The position numbers and the translations under genes are program-made. DNA of 64,000 bases, taken from assembly GCA_009746045.1 (NCBI GenBank), contig RPFO01000015.1, positions 1,636,529 to 1,700,528 of the forward strand. Reading direction: 5' to 3'. The DNA comes from Mesostigma viride. Taxonomy: Eukaryota > Streptophyta > Mesostigmatophyceae > Mesostigmatales > Mesostigmataceae. The notes beneath the pieces are model-generated. The model searched no databases. It was not told the DNA's origin and worked only from the letters and a program-made list of their open reading frames with translations. Below are positions 28,687-39,470 of the stretch, one piece after another (position 1 is the first letter of the stretch; every line of letters begins with the position of its first letter).

Positions 28687-30561
28687 TCAGTCCAACGCCT
28701 CTCCTGCAGGCCCCTCGTCCACCGGTGTGCCTCGCAGGTGGCCGGATGCGGCCGCGGAAGAGCCATCATCAGGCTCGGCCGCGTCTGCGGCATCCAGTTG
28801 GTTGAGGGCATGCCCAGCTTGCTGGTAGGCGCTTGGGGGCGCCTTGGGTTGTTGGTACAGCCGGGGCTGTTGGCGCGCTTGTTGCAAGCGTCGGGCACGC
28901 TCACCCGCACTGGGAGCTGTGCGCATATTTCGCGCCGGTGGTGGCCTCGAGGCCATTTGCGGGGAGGCCGCTTGGAAATTGTTGCGTTGCACAGGCGGGG
29001 CCTGGTCCAGCGGAGGGAGATCAGGGCACTCACGTTTGATGTGCCCCACGCGGTTGCAGTGGTAGCACTGAATCCGGGAAGTGTCCAAGGCATTAATGTC
29101 CAGGACCTCGCACTGTAGCTCATCCACCCACACGGGGGCGAATCCCAGCTCATTGAGTTCCAGTGCATTCACGCGGGGTTTTGGGGTCCGCTGCACCAAG
29201 GGAGCTATCTCCGCTAGGTAGGTCTTGATGTCCTGCAGGTTCCATTGAGCCCAGGAGAGGTGGGCGAATTTCCGCTTCACCTCATCCCGGAATTCGGGTT
29301 GCAAGCCCTCATAGAACCTTGCCAAGGCTTCTGGGCCCATCAGGTCATCAACCCGCCCAGCTAGAAGCTCGAACTTGGTCATATATTCCCGATAGCTCAG
29401 GTTCCCCTGCTTGAACGCCCCAAAAGCCTCCCGGTCCAGCTTGTCTTGGTCGGGTGGCAGGTACTTGGCCCGTGCTCGCCGAAATAATTCAGCCAAGCTG
29501 CTGGGGAAGCCATTGGCCAGGGCGCTTTCGCAATGGAGAGCTTGTCTCACATCGGGAGCCAGTGCCTCGCTGGACACCAGCTTGACCTTGATATCCTCGT
29601 CCAAGAGCTTGCGATTGTATGTCTCCCAGATGTCGATCTTCTGAGACACTGCAATCTCCCAAGCCTCAAACTCTTGGTACGAGCAGTCGGGTTTAAACTT
29701 GGGAATATCCGACAGCTTGGGCAACGGTGGTAGTCGCCCTGCATTGTGAGTATCATCGTCATGATGGCCCATGATACTCGCGGGTCTCCCGGGCCCGGCC
29801 ACACCTTGCGAGGTGTGCCCACGCGGGTAACCTGCCGGGGGGCTGCACTCATCCTCACCCGGGTGCTCATACCCATGTGGGTAGTGGGCGCGGCTTGCAT
29901 AATGATGGGCGGCGGTGGCCGCTGGGTGCTGCGCTCGTGGGTCACCCGGAGCCAGGCGGTCGTATGCTGAGTTGGGGAGGGGAATCGCCTCCCCTGCGAC
30001 CCCGAAGGAAGACCGACCGGTCCGTGCGGTGCCCTGGCCCTGCCCAGCCATATTTGGCGAGGCATGGCCGAAGGGGCTAGCCCCAAGGGGTCCAGGCGCA
30101 TGATAGGACGCCCGATTCGCAGCGCGGCGAGACCGCGATCGGCTATCATACAAGGGTGGCGCCGGGGCGCTGCTGGGCCAAGTGGCCAATGTAGGTTGCG
30201 GCAGCACCGTAGGCAGGGCCCCACTCCTACCGTAGTGCAGGGTAACATTATTCCCCTGCGCCCCCGCGCCGGCTCCTACACCAAGGGCCGGACCCGCCGA
30301 CAATCCCGCGATGGATGTTCCACTTGGTGGTCCATTAAGGGGATTCACTACAGGGCTATCAGGTGGTGCACCGGCAGCCGCCGAGGAATTCCCTCCCAAA
30401 CGTGGGGTTTGTGCTGGGGATGACCCCCTAGAGCCACGCTCACTACTCGGGCGTGAGTGATTTTGGGTAGCTCTCTCTGCCGCCTCGAGTGCTGCCACGA
30501 GGGAAGGGGCAGGAGAGAAGCGATGGGCCTCTCGTCGCCCTCGCTCAATACCGTCAGCCAT
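28687..30561 (-). CDS. G2 Gag
   Basis: 624 residues from a true ATG at 30561. A long disordered N-terminus rich in Ser, Pro, Ala and Gly is followed by the capsid region (FKPDCSYQEFEAWEIAV ... YREYMTKFELLAGRVDD) and the CCHC knuckle CYHCNRVGHIKREC, with a basic then acidic tail. It forms the particle in which reverse transcription occurs. Pol follows in the -1 frame. This Gag is intact and much longer than the N1-type Gag. Confidence 0.93.
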   Translation of the reverse strand: MADGIERGRREAHRFSPAPSLVAALEAAERATQNHSRPSSERGSRGSSPAQTPRLGGNSSAAAGAPPDSPVVNPLNGPPSGTSIAGLSAGPALGVGAGAGAQGNNVTLHYGRSGALPTVLPQPTLATWPSSAPAPPLYDSRSRSRRAANRASYHAPGPLGASPFGHASPNMAGQGQGTARTGRSSFGVAGEAIPLPNSAYDRLAPGDPRAQHPAATAAHHYASRAHYPHGYEHPGEDECSPPAGYPRGHTSQGVAGPGRPASIMGHHDDDTHNAGRLPPLPKLSDIPKFKPDCSYQEFEAWEIAVSQKIDIWETYNRKLLDEDIKVKLVSSEALAPDVRQALHCESALANGFPSSLAELFRRARAKYLPPDQDKLDREAFGAFKQGNLSYREYMTKFELLAGRVDDLMGPEALARFYEGLQPEFRDEVKRKFAHLSWAQWNLQDIKTYLAEIAPLVQRTPKPRVNALELNELGFAPVWVDELQCEVLDINALDTSRIQCYHCNRVGHIKRECPDLPPLDQAPPVQRNNFQAASPQMASRPPPARNMRTAPSAGERARRLQQARQQPRLYQQPKAPPSAYQQAGHALNQLDAADAAEPDDGSSAAASGHLRGTPVDEGPAGEALD

Positions 30562-31055
30562 CGCGTGGTGGCTGGTAAAGTGTGAACAATGTGCCTCTAG
30601 TCACCTTGGCGGGATGACAAATTAAGCACAAAAATACGTCAATTAAAGGACGTGAGATATTACTGCAGCTTGCCGGAGCTGACAGTATGTATCCCAGATA
30701 TAGGGTGTGAGGCAATGGCCAAGACGCCAACTAATGCGTGAAATTGCAACCCACAAAGCGTTTCCGTTTAAAGCACGCAATATAAGGAGATTCGTTTCCG
30801 GACGAATCCCTTAGGTCAACCGGACAAGGCCAGGTTGGGGCATGCAAGAACCGCAATATGGGTAACGGGTATGGGCAGTTAGGATTGTGGGGATCCGACC
30901 CCCACAATGAATTACTGCAAGCGGAATTAGTAAGGGTTCCGGCCCTTATATAATTCCGTTGCTGATCCGGATCAGATTACAGAAAAACGGGACGGGATAG
31001 AGGCCACTAGGAAAGTTTCCTCCGAGTCCAGTTTAACACGTATGGCTATTTAAAA
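30562..31055 (-). promoter_or_regulatory. G2 5' leader with two strong hairpins
   Basis: About 490 bases between the 5' LTR and gag, no gene. Hairpin 30884-30908 pairs ATTGTGGGG with CCCCCACAAT; hairpin 30921-30958 pairs CGGAATTA-TAAGGG with CCCTTA-TAATTCCG. Stem-loops here could serve dimerisation or packaging. I could not find a clear PBS next to 31056, consistent with this LTR end being altered. Confidence 0.5.
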
Positions 31056-31764
31056 TAGCGCCTTAAGGATTGAGAACGAATGCGAAAGACCTTTGACTTC
31101 CTATGCGTCACAGCGCACGATGGTGGCTTAAGAATACTCGTCACACAATACGAATAAGCTCAAACCCGGAAAACCGGTTTCGTATATTACAATGTTACCA
31201 CACAGATTAAAACACTCAATGCGGGAAGACTTACACCCAGTAGGCGAGGGATTCACACTCGAGCCCACAGGAGATTTACACTCCAGGATTAAGCGATGGT
31301 AAATAATCTGTAGAGCAACGTGGTAAATTACGATACAAGGTCCGGATTGCTGGCATAGCTCGTGCCTTCCTATTTTGTCCCTTCGTCCCCGTTGGTGGCT
31401 GCGCCTGGCGCTGCCAACCAGGCATGACGCGAGGTCCGCGGGGACGGGCTTCTCGAACCGTCTAGAACACATTAAAGACCAGTACGGCTAGAGGCCTCTC
31501 CTGAAAATATCCAAATGTCCGTAGGTACCATCATAACGCATGTGCAGTGCCACTTGGCTGTCCCGTAACTCCCGTTCAGGCGCTAGGTCTGCCTACGGCG
31601 CAAAGGCCAAGTTCGTCAGCAAAACTTCTACACTTACTTCCACACGGATTGCCTCGGCTGCCAACTATACTATGGCCTCGGCACTGGCGCCGGATTACGG
31701 TCGGCGCCGATCGACCGGGACGGATAATTTAATACCACAAATGGCATGTTGCATCCGTGCAACA
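31056..31764 (-). repeat. G2 5' LTR (short form)
   Basis: 709 bases matching 16482-17191. It carries the GTGCAACA terminus against TSD ACTTG but lacks the 179-base outer part, ending at TAGCGCCTTAAGG and preceded by GGCTATTTAAAA. Confidence 0.88.
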
Positions 31765-33030
31765 ACTTGTAGCAGGTACTGCTGAATTTTTATCACATCC
31801 CACTCCTCCCATGGGACCTCGGCATAGTGCTTGAGCACCTCATCCAAGAGGTCCGGGTGCAGCGCCTCGATGAACCGTGCCTTGTACTCGGTCCAGGTCA
31901 TGTCGTCAAGCCGGGCAGTGTACGCCTCAAACTCGGTGAGGAATTCGCGAAAAGGCGTGCTGCCCTGACGGAACTTGCCAAAGGCCAGGCGCTCATGGAG
32001 CTTGTAGTCCGGTGGCACCAACTTGCGCCGGATGCGGGCCATCAGCTCCTCGACCGTGCGCAGGTAGGTGCGTGACGCGACGCTCTCACAGTGGAGGATG
32101 CCGACAACGGACGGATCCATGCACATCGCTACTAGATAGGGAATTAGCACATCAGTGGCCAACTCCCAATCGTGATGCTCGCACCATGCCCAATAGACCG
32201 CCAACACCATGCGTTCCCACTCATCGATCTCGCGCGGGGTCATGTCCGCGCGCAACTTGGGCACGGTTTTGAAATCGGGCATGGGCGGAGCCTTGACCGT
32301 GGCCGCCCGCGGGCCTCCTTGAGCGCAAAAGGGCGGACGGTTAAAGGACGCCGGCAGCGATGGGGGCCCAGCAGCCCGCGGCTGGCTGCGCGAGGTCTCA
32401 GCGCCTCGCCGCAACCAAACGGATGTCGGGTGTTCGTAACCGGGATCGTTGAGGTCTAACCGGCTCAGATTCAGGTTGGGGCCATGCGCCATGCTAGGAC
32501 GCGCGGGGCCCGTCGCTGGGAAGGACTGACCCAGGCGCGTCTCAGGGCGCTCCTCGGCATCCTCATCGTAGCGGGGGGGAAGTTCGTCCTCCCCCTCTTC
32601 CATCGACCACGGTGAGGTGCCCATGGATTGTGGCTCGCTGCTGAATGATACACGACGCGCGGGTTCCGGCCGGGATGGGCTACCGCGACCGCGTCCGCGT
32701 CCGTTTACTGACCATGGGTGCTCTAATCGTTGGGCCCGTTGCGCATGGTAAAAGGCCGCGTTCTGGCTAAGTTGCACTCATTGGATCTCATCTGGGAGAC
32801 TCCCGCCTCGAGCCGGTCTCCACCCGTTCCGACCTACTGAACAATTCTCCCTGCACATGCTGCTGCTGCTCGCTATCTATGAACATTCCGGCCTGTGGTC
32901 TGTACGACTCACGGGCGGGACTAGCCAGCACACCTGGGTGACCTGCAGAGCTGCCCTGCTGGGAAGCTGGGCTCCGCTGTGATCTCTCCTCATGTGCCTG
33001 TACGGCCGGACTATCTATACCCGTCTCCCT
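31765..33030 (-). pseudogene. G1 Gag, middle part with a stop
   Basis: From 33030 (TSD of N2) the frame continues from 38305-38352 for 80 codons (RETGIDSPAVQAHEE ... SRRESPR) to a TGA at 32788-32790. Coding then resumes in another frame at 32777 and runs through the capsid region (DFKTVPKLRADMTPREIDEW, FREFLTEFEAY) to QQYLLQ at 31765, where G2 is inserted. The stop plus frame change makes this Gag non-functional. Confidence 0.85.
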
Positions 33031-33871
33031 TGTTTGGATTGGGAGAGGAAACTAATGGGTTTTACACAATGCCTTGTGCTTGGCCTTGCTACCCACACAC
33101 CTTGCAGGTGCTGAAAGAAAGAGAGGTTGAAGACAATTTACGTGGAAGAATAAATGGCTTTATTAGAATATAATAGTTGGAGAAGAGCTTGAATGGAGGT
33201 TGAATGGAGGTTGAATGGAGGTCGAATGGAGGTTGAATGGAGGTACCTGCCCTTAGGGGGCAGTTTCCTTTTATACCTTTTAGGCTAGGAAGGATGACAT
33301 CAGCAATGACATCATCACAGAAGCTTGTAGAAACATCCTAGCATATTCCTAGCATATTCCCAGCATATTCTCAGTATATTCCAGGAATATTCCTGGCATA
33401 TTCTTAGAACATTCCTAGAACATTCTAGACATGATCCAATGAGCTGGCATAATAGCTAGATGCCAAGTGTCTACGTAATAATGTGCCACATAACATAATT
33501 AATAAAGTGACACATCTCTTCTCCTTGGAGTGACAAGTGTCATGCAATGAGTCTACCCACTTGTCATCATGTAAGTGATAACATGTGTCATCATGAGCTG
33601 CCAACACTTGTCAGCTCATGGACCAAACACTTGTCCAATAGGCCATAGCACCACTTGTCAATCAAATACGTGATGCTACTAGGCTGACTCAGGTTACAAG
33701 TCATCCATGTCCAAGTATAGGACTATGGCACATGAATATTGATCAGCTCATTGAGCCCAATTCATCTAGCTTATCAAAGCTATCAAATTCCCAGTCCATA
33801 TGGAATAAATCCAACAAGAAATAAATCAGGCTGGGATATATTGTGGCCAGGTGGATATAATATCCCTAACA
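33031..33871 (-). repeat. N2 3' LTR
   Basis: 841 bases, same family as 23603-24395 read in reverse. A short run of tandem GAATGGAGGTT units (about 33190-33245) makes it longer than the N1 LTR. Confidence 0.93.
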
Positions 33872-35273
33872 CCCCCCTTAGCCACATGGGCACAAAGCAA
33901 AAGATGTCTGGGTAGGTGGAATCTCAACACCCCCCTTAACCACATGCTCGTAGCATGCCGTCCAGTTGCTAGCATAGTGCAACTGAAAATGAAGATGCCG
34001 TCCTCGTGAAATGCTTGAAGCTCCAACATGCGGTCATGAGCCGCACTACCGCCACTGATCCGTCCCCCCCCGGCAACGCGAATGAGTGTCCTGCCATAGC
34101 AGCAACGCACTAGCTGCCCATCAATCCTGGATGGCTGATACCCAACCCTTAGTTGGAAAAAGTGCTCTAGATGCGACATTCCCCCCTCACTCAAAGCGGC
34201 TGCCCATGGACACAATAGGGGCACTCAGTCCCACACATATAATACGGCAACACATGCCAACAAAGAAAGTCCCTATGAGCTAACCCAAACGGTATAGAGG
34301 TAGGGCAACGGCAACAACACGTGCTGTACACACACGGAGCAACATAACATACGCCATCTCACAAAATAAATGACACCAACATCACGTTTTACGCCAAATA
34401 AACGGGGTGAGCAAACAAACATATTGGCAACAAATGCCACACAAACAAGGTGCAATACAACCTTCAACACAATACACAGTGGCCATAACAGATAAACGCG
34501 CTTCATAGCAAAGAAAACAGGACGTGCAAAACATTACCGCCACAAAGGCGAACACAAGTAACGATTACTTCGTCACGATTCACAAATCAGTGTCTGAGAG
34601 TAAACATTACGTCCGACATTACAGGCTATGCCGAAATGCACAGCCAAATTCGACACAAAGGACGTAAGCATTTGCATACAAGCAATGCTCTCAGCACAAA
34701 ACAAAATAACACACGCGTCACAGGCACTTTACTTACGAAAACAAGTCGTAGACGACGATACAACGGCGCTTCACTACGCCGCAGACTAGTGCCACAAATA
34801 GCGTGCAAAAACTCTGGATATACACTCCAGGTACGTAGAAAACGTCTCGTGGGAACAATGCCAAAATGCGTGGGCCATTTCCACTGAACGCATGGCAAAA
34901 TAAACACATAATTGCTGGAAGAACACAAAGAAAGAACCAGAAAACGCACGCTTACGGCGCCTCACAAGTTCCAGCAAACACGACACAAAAGTCGACATAC
35001 AAGTTCATTTCCCACAGACAAAACACTAGGGCAACCTTGAGAAGTGGGGTCTGCGCATCCTGGGCGACAATTTCCAAGGGTCGTTGCAGCTAGCGCAGTT
35101 GCAAATGCCATAGCCTGGCCGAACACCGTAAACTGACCGACGTGATACCTTGGCAGCATTTTGCACCTGAGTTGACCGTTGGTGCTTGACAGCACTGTGG
35201 CTGACAGGTCGCTGTCCACGTCGTTGTCGGCTCGCTCGAGGTCTCGCGCCAGCACCGGACTTGGCAGTCCAGG

Positions 35274-35943
35274 TAGGGCTGGGACATCCGGGTCATTTCG
35301 CGACCCGAACACGAACACGAACACCTGGGGAGAGTACCCGAACCCGAATACCGAACATGTTCGGTACATTTCCAGGTGACCCGAACCCGAACACGAACAT
35401 GTTCGGTACAGGTTGAAGGTGACCCGAACCCGAACACGAACATTACCCGAACATTTTACCGAACATTTTACCGAACACGAACAATTCATAACGATACACT
35501 TGTGAGTAGGATACGGACACCATCGAGGACAATTGAACTGTCACAAAAGAATTTAGAAAGCAAAATGCTAGCTAGCTGTCGTCTGAACTTCTGAAACCGA
35601 TAGAAATAAACCTTCGTACTTTGTTATCTTCTTCATTGGCTGGTACTAAAATGTCGAATGATAAGTGAAAAGTTCTGCGGTTGCTACTGAAAAATTCGGC
35701 TGAAAGCAATAACAACAACCGAAAAGTCTGTAAATGTTCGGTACCGGGTGAGAGGCGAACATGTTCGCCCGGTTCCCAGGGTGACCCGAACACGGACACG
35801 AACATGTTCGGTAAGTTTCCAGGGCGACCCGAACCCGAACAGCACATGTTCGGCCGAACATTTTAGGCGACCCGAACACCGCACATGTTCGGTATTCGCC
35901 CGAACATGTTCGTGTGCGGTATGCGGCGGATGTCCCAGCCCTA
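35274..35943. mobile_element. H1: non-autonomous hAT-type element
   Basis: Ends TAGGGCTGGGACATCCG and its perfect complement (17 bases). An 8-base TSD, AGTCCAGG, lies at 35266-35273 and 35944-35951. TIR form and 8-base TSD are those of the hAT superfamily. There is no transposase. The subterminal parts carry many GACCCGAAC and CCGAACATGTTCGG motifs in both orientations, as expected for transposase binding arrays; the middle (about 35480-35730) lacks them. Confidence 0.92.
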
Positions 35944-35951
35944 AGTCCAGG

Positions 35952-36330
35952 ACTTGGAAAAATTTTGCAGCTTGGTCGATTTCGCCCTCGCGTCACGAAT
36001 TTGTTCCCCCTCAGTTAGGCTGGCAGCGTTCGTGCGCCGCGCCTTTGGTCTGGTCGCCGGACTTTGGTTACTAGCACCAGTATCACCTGGTATGCTGGCG
36101 GCGACAACGCGCTCCGCCTGCACTGGGCTGTTCTGGACCGCAGTTTCTGGAAGTACTTCAGCGTCTGACACGGACTTCTCCATTGCGCTGGAAACTTCTC
36201 GAATTGGCGTGAACTTCCACTGGGCCGGCGCAGAGTATAAAAAGCCACGCAGTGTGCGAGTAATGCCCAGTAGGCCGCCCCCGATCCCGCATACACGGGC
36301 AAGCATGGCCAGTATGACCGTTAGGCCCAC
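35952..36330 (-). pseudogene. N2 membrane-segment region
   Basis: Encodes the same hydrophobic stretch as N1 (GLTVILAMLARVCGIGGG) and the same Ser/Arg-rich tail up to NFSKSWT, where H1 is inserted. A 7-base duplication (CGAGCGC) just upstream puts it out of frame with the protease. Confidence 0.7.
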
Positions 36331-37375
36331 GGCCAGCCACTCCGCCGCGTGTCCCGAGGCACGTGAGATGCTGCGCTCGGCGCTCGCTGCTCGCCATTTT
36401 CTGCCCTTGACAGGCAGCGTCGTTCTTGAAGCTCGTCGCCGACGATTTCAGCTCTGGGATGGCGTCCATCGCTGCGTCCGCACCGTGCGCGGGAAAAAAG
36501 TAGGTGTTGTTCCTCGTCCCGATGCTGCAGTGCCTGCTGTCCAGCACAGCAACCCGCTTGGCGAGGTCGACGTTGTGGCCATCCTTGACGAGCTGGCCGA
36601 CAGATAGAAGTCGGGTGCTCAGCCTGGGAACGAGCAGCGCGTTTTGGAGGTGCACGTCCGCGTCCTGACCCGGCAGCTTCAGTTTGACAGTCCCGATGGC
36701 TGTCGCCTTCAGTTGGCCGCCTGAGCCGGCGATTTCCCTGTCATGAGGGTGCAGGCACACGAAGTCCGACGGGCATGGCGTCACGTGACAGCTCGCTGCG
36801 GAATCCAGCACCCAGCTGGTCGGTGCTTTCTTTTCATACTGCGTGAGTGCAGCAGCATCCGACGGCGATGGCGACTCGGCGATGGTGGCGAAGACGAAGC
36901 CGGACCGCTCCGCAGCCTCCTCGGTGATACGCGCCTCGCTGGCACCTGGTGAGTGCTCCTTTCTCGCTTGGTTCCGTCGCGTTGCCTTGTTCTTGCGTTC
37001 TTGCTTCAGCTCCGGATGCTTCTCCCAGCACTGGGTGTCCACGTGCCCGGCCTTCTTGCAGTAATTGCACCGCCTCTTTCCTCCACTTTTCTTCGTAGTA
37101 GTGTGGAAAACCTGGCCGTTAGGGGAGCCCTCCTTCTTTGCTTGAGCAGAACGCCTTCCGTGCAGTAGCTCCTCCGCCTCCAGCAGCGCAGTCTTGACCT
37201 CCTTTAGCGAATCCTCCTCTCCAGTTAGGACCTTGACCAGGTCACAATAGGCCGATGCTAAGGCCTTCAACACAGCCTTGATTTCTTCCCATTTCCTCAG
37301 AGACCGCCCATCAAACGTTGTGATGGACTTGCTTGTTGCCCGGAATTGCTTGTAGCACGCTTCCTTGGTAGCCAT
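36158..37375 (-). pseudogene. N2 Gag-protease, internally deleted
   Basis: Starts at the ATG at 37375; the open frame also runs 18 bases upstream. FDGRSLRKWEEIK is followed directly by EDSLKEVKTALLEAEELL, so about 110 residues of the Gag middle are missing relative to N1. The CCHC knuckle CNYCKKAGHVDTQC and the protease (VLDSAASCHVT) are kept. There is no stop between Gag and protease, unlike N1. After MASSER the frame is shifted by a 7-base duplication. Confidence 0.85.
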
Positions 37376-37446
37376 GGTGTCTTCAGTCGCCAATGGAACT
37401 GGATGTCTCTGGGTTCACAGTGGTCTTCTTGTTCCTCAGTAACAAA

Positions 37447-37458
37447 CCTCCGATACCA
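37447..37458 (-). promoter_or_regulatory. N2 primer-binding site
   Basis: TGGTATCGGAGG on the minus strand, directly after the 5' LTR; identical to that of N1. Confidence 0.85.
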
Positions 37459-38299
37459 TGTTTGGATTGGGAGAGGAAACTAATGGGTTTTACACAATGC
37501 CTTGTGCTTGGCCTTGCTACCCACACACCTTGCAGGTGCTGAAAGAAAGAGAGGTTGAAGACAATTTACGTGGAAGAATAAATGGCTTTATTAGAATATA
37601 ATAGTTGGAGAAGAGCTTGAATGGAGGTTGAATGGAGGTTGAATGGAGGTCGAATGGAGGTTGAATGGAGGTACCTGCCCTTAGGGGGCAGTTTCCTTTT
37701 ATACCTTTTAGGCTAGGAAGGATGACATCAGCAATGACATCATCACATAAGCTTGTAGAAACATCCTAGCATATTCCTAGCATATTCCCAGCATATTCTC
37801 AGTATATTCCAGGAATATTCCTGGCATATTCTTAGAACATTCCTAGAACATTCTAGACATGATCCAATGAGCTGGCATAATAGCTAGATGCCAAGTGTCT
37901 ACGTAATAATGTGCCACATAACATAATTAATAAAGTGACACATCTCTTCTCCTTGGAGTGACAAGTGTCATGCAATGAGTCTACCCACTTGTCATCATGT
38001 AAGTGATAACATGTGTCATCATGAGCTGCCAACACTTGTCAGCTCATGGACCAAACACTTGTCCAATAGGCCATAGCACCACTTGTCAATCAAATACGTG
38101 ATGCTACTAGGCTGACTCAGGTTACAAGTCATCCATGTCCAAGTATAGGACTATGGCACATGAATATTGATCAGCTCATTGAGCCCAATTCATCTAGCTT
38201 ATCAAAGCTATCAAATTCCCAGTCCATATGGAATAAATCCAACAAGAAATAAATCAGGCTGGGATATATTGTGGCCAGGTGGATATAATATCCCTAACA
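37459..38299 (-). repeat. N2 5' LTR
   Basis: 841 bases, nearly identical to 33031-33871; ends CCTAACA against TSD TCCCT. Confidence 0.93.
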
Positions 38300-38304
38300 T
38301 CCCT

Positions 38305-38352
38305 AACCTCTGACCCTTTAGGTTTACCTTTACCCCTTGTTTTAGGCGCCAT
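38305..38352 (-). pseudogene. G1 Gag start
   Basis: The ATG at 38352 begins MAPKTRGKGKPKGSEV, sixteen codons, then N2 interrupts. Without N2 it joins in frame to RETGIDSP at 33030. The basic start resembles that of G3 Gag (MPKKRGGG). Confidence 0.85.
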
Positions 38353-38477
38353 GGTTACCGTACCACAACCACAAGAAGAGAAGGAAGCAAAAACAAAGGT
38401 CAAGACAACATCTACTGTCTATTATTATATAATACTATTACTATTATAGATGAGCCCCTCTAATCACTATGGCCCCG

Positions 38478-38906
38478 TCACTGGGTGCTGGGTGGCTGGC
38501 TAGCGTGCGTGCTAATCGACAGCTGGTTAAAGGTGACGGTAACCTGCTGCGTGGCTGTAGTGTCCTCTACCCTAGCCAGTGCACTGGTATGTGCGTACCT
38601 ACGCCCCCTAGATGCAGGACGTGCCCTGGGCCTAATCTCTAGCGGTGGGGCTTCTACATGTAATCCTACGGGACGTGTCATGTGTGCCTGGATAAACAGA
38701 TCTGCTTCCCATGCTGTCCCGAACCCCTTAAAAATAGCCCTATGTCTATCTACTATGTTGTTCCTGCAGTCTACCCAGCTATAAAAAATCCCTACCTTGC
38801 CTGTGCCCCCATCATGTGCCAATGCGTAGTATAATTGCCTAGACCCATCACTGTCCCATCCCCTAATAAGTGCCCCAGTATGCCTAATATTATTATTATT
38901 AGACAT
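38478..38906 (-). CDS. G1 upstream ORF with an RNase H1 N-terminal (viroplasmin-like) domain
   Basis: 142 residues, ATG at 38906, located between the leader and gag. Residues 26-71 carry the pattern of the hybrid-binding domain found at the N-terminus of eukaryotic RNase H1 and in viroplasmin-type proteins: YYAL, GIFYSWVDC at 39-47, FKGF at 59-62 and EA at 67-68. This domain binds RNA-DNA hybrids. The rest is basic and disordered. G3 has an ORF ending in the same position (63857-64000). A Ty3 element with this domain in a separate gene before gag is unusual. The family call rests on motif reading only. Confidence 0.65.
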   Translation of the reverse strand: MSNNNNIRHTGALIRGWDSDGSRQLYYALAHDGGTGKVGIFYSWVDCRNNIVDRHRAIFKGFGTAWEADLFIQAHMTRPVGLHVEAPPLEIRPRARPASRGRRYAHTSALARVEDTTATQQVTVTFNQLSISTHASQPPSTQ

Positions 38907-39457
38907 GCCACGTCTGTTGCATGCAGGCAGGGATAGGCAGAGAAGAAGGAACCTTGAGTACCTCTAGTGAGTGACCATCACCTGCTCACAAGGGTTGCCA
39001 ACAGGCCCTATAATCTAAGAACGCAACGACATTACGTAGACAGGAAAACCTGTCAGCACAAGGGAGTAACAACGTGACAACCCGCCCGTGTACCGGGCCC
39101 CAGCACGTAAGCCACTCCCGCGGAGTCCCTCGCAAGCCAGCCTGTACGGTTATGGCCTGCGTGAACCAACGAGCGAGGCCGGTGTACCCAGAGCCAGCGC
39201 TCACAGCACAAACATGAAAACGACAAGAAAACAGGGCGGGGAGCACACAACACCGCTCTACGCGTGCAGAGAGAGACGGGACAGAGCGAGCAATATGGCT
39301 GCTGCGCGCCCTACAACCACCATGGCTGCGTGCCCACCTATTTGCTGCGGATGCGATATTATCGTTTCTTGCCGTCTTGGTGCAGATCACCGATTCTCGT
39401 CAGGCAGATCACGAGGCCCTGCCCGCTCTGTACGAGCTAGGGCGGCCCTAGACGAAT
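38907..39457 (-). other. G1 5' leader
   Basis: Sequence between the PBS and the upstream ORF. It has no open frame of interest on the minus strand and no clear repeat. Confidence 0.6.
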
Positions 39458-39469
39458 CCTCCGATACCA
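39458..39469 (-). promoter_or_regulatory. G1 primer-binding site
   Basis: TGGTATCGGAGG on the minus strand, one base inside the 5' LTR end. The same 12 bases serve N1 and N2 although G1 is Ty3-type. Confidence 0.85.
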
Positions 39470-39470
39470 G

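Larger units (their letters stand above)
16303..31764 (-). mobile_element. G2: nearly intact Ty3/gypsy chromovirus inserted in G1 gag
   Basis: Bounded by TSD ACTTG (16298-16302 and 31765-31769). Minus-strand order: 5' LTR, leader, gag, pol with chromodomain, an accessory ORF, PPT and 3' LTR. N1 is inserted in the accessory ORF. The only obvious lesion in gag-pol is a one-base change in a G run near 26230. The two LTRs differ in length because only the 3' copy carries an extra 179-base outer part. Confidence 0.93.
33031..38299 (-). mobile_element. N2: second Gag-protease element, inserted in G1 gag
   Basis: TSD TCCCT (33026-33030 and 38300-38304). LTRs 33031-33871 and 37459-38299, both 841 bases and almost identical, so the insertion is recent. 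Minus-strand order: 5' LTR, PBS, gag-protease, membrane-segment ORF, non-coding region, PPT (33872-33880), 3' LTR. It holds the hAT element H1. No integrase or RT. Confidence 0.93.

Noticed and set aside
37459..38299. N2 5' LTR as part of the G1 leader
   Set aside because: TSD TCCCT on both sides of 33031-38299 and in-frame joining of G1 gag show it is the end of an inserted element.
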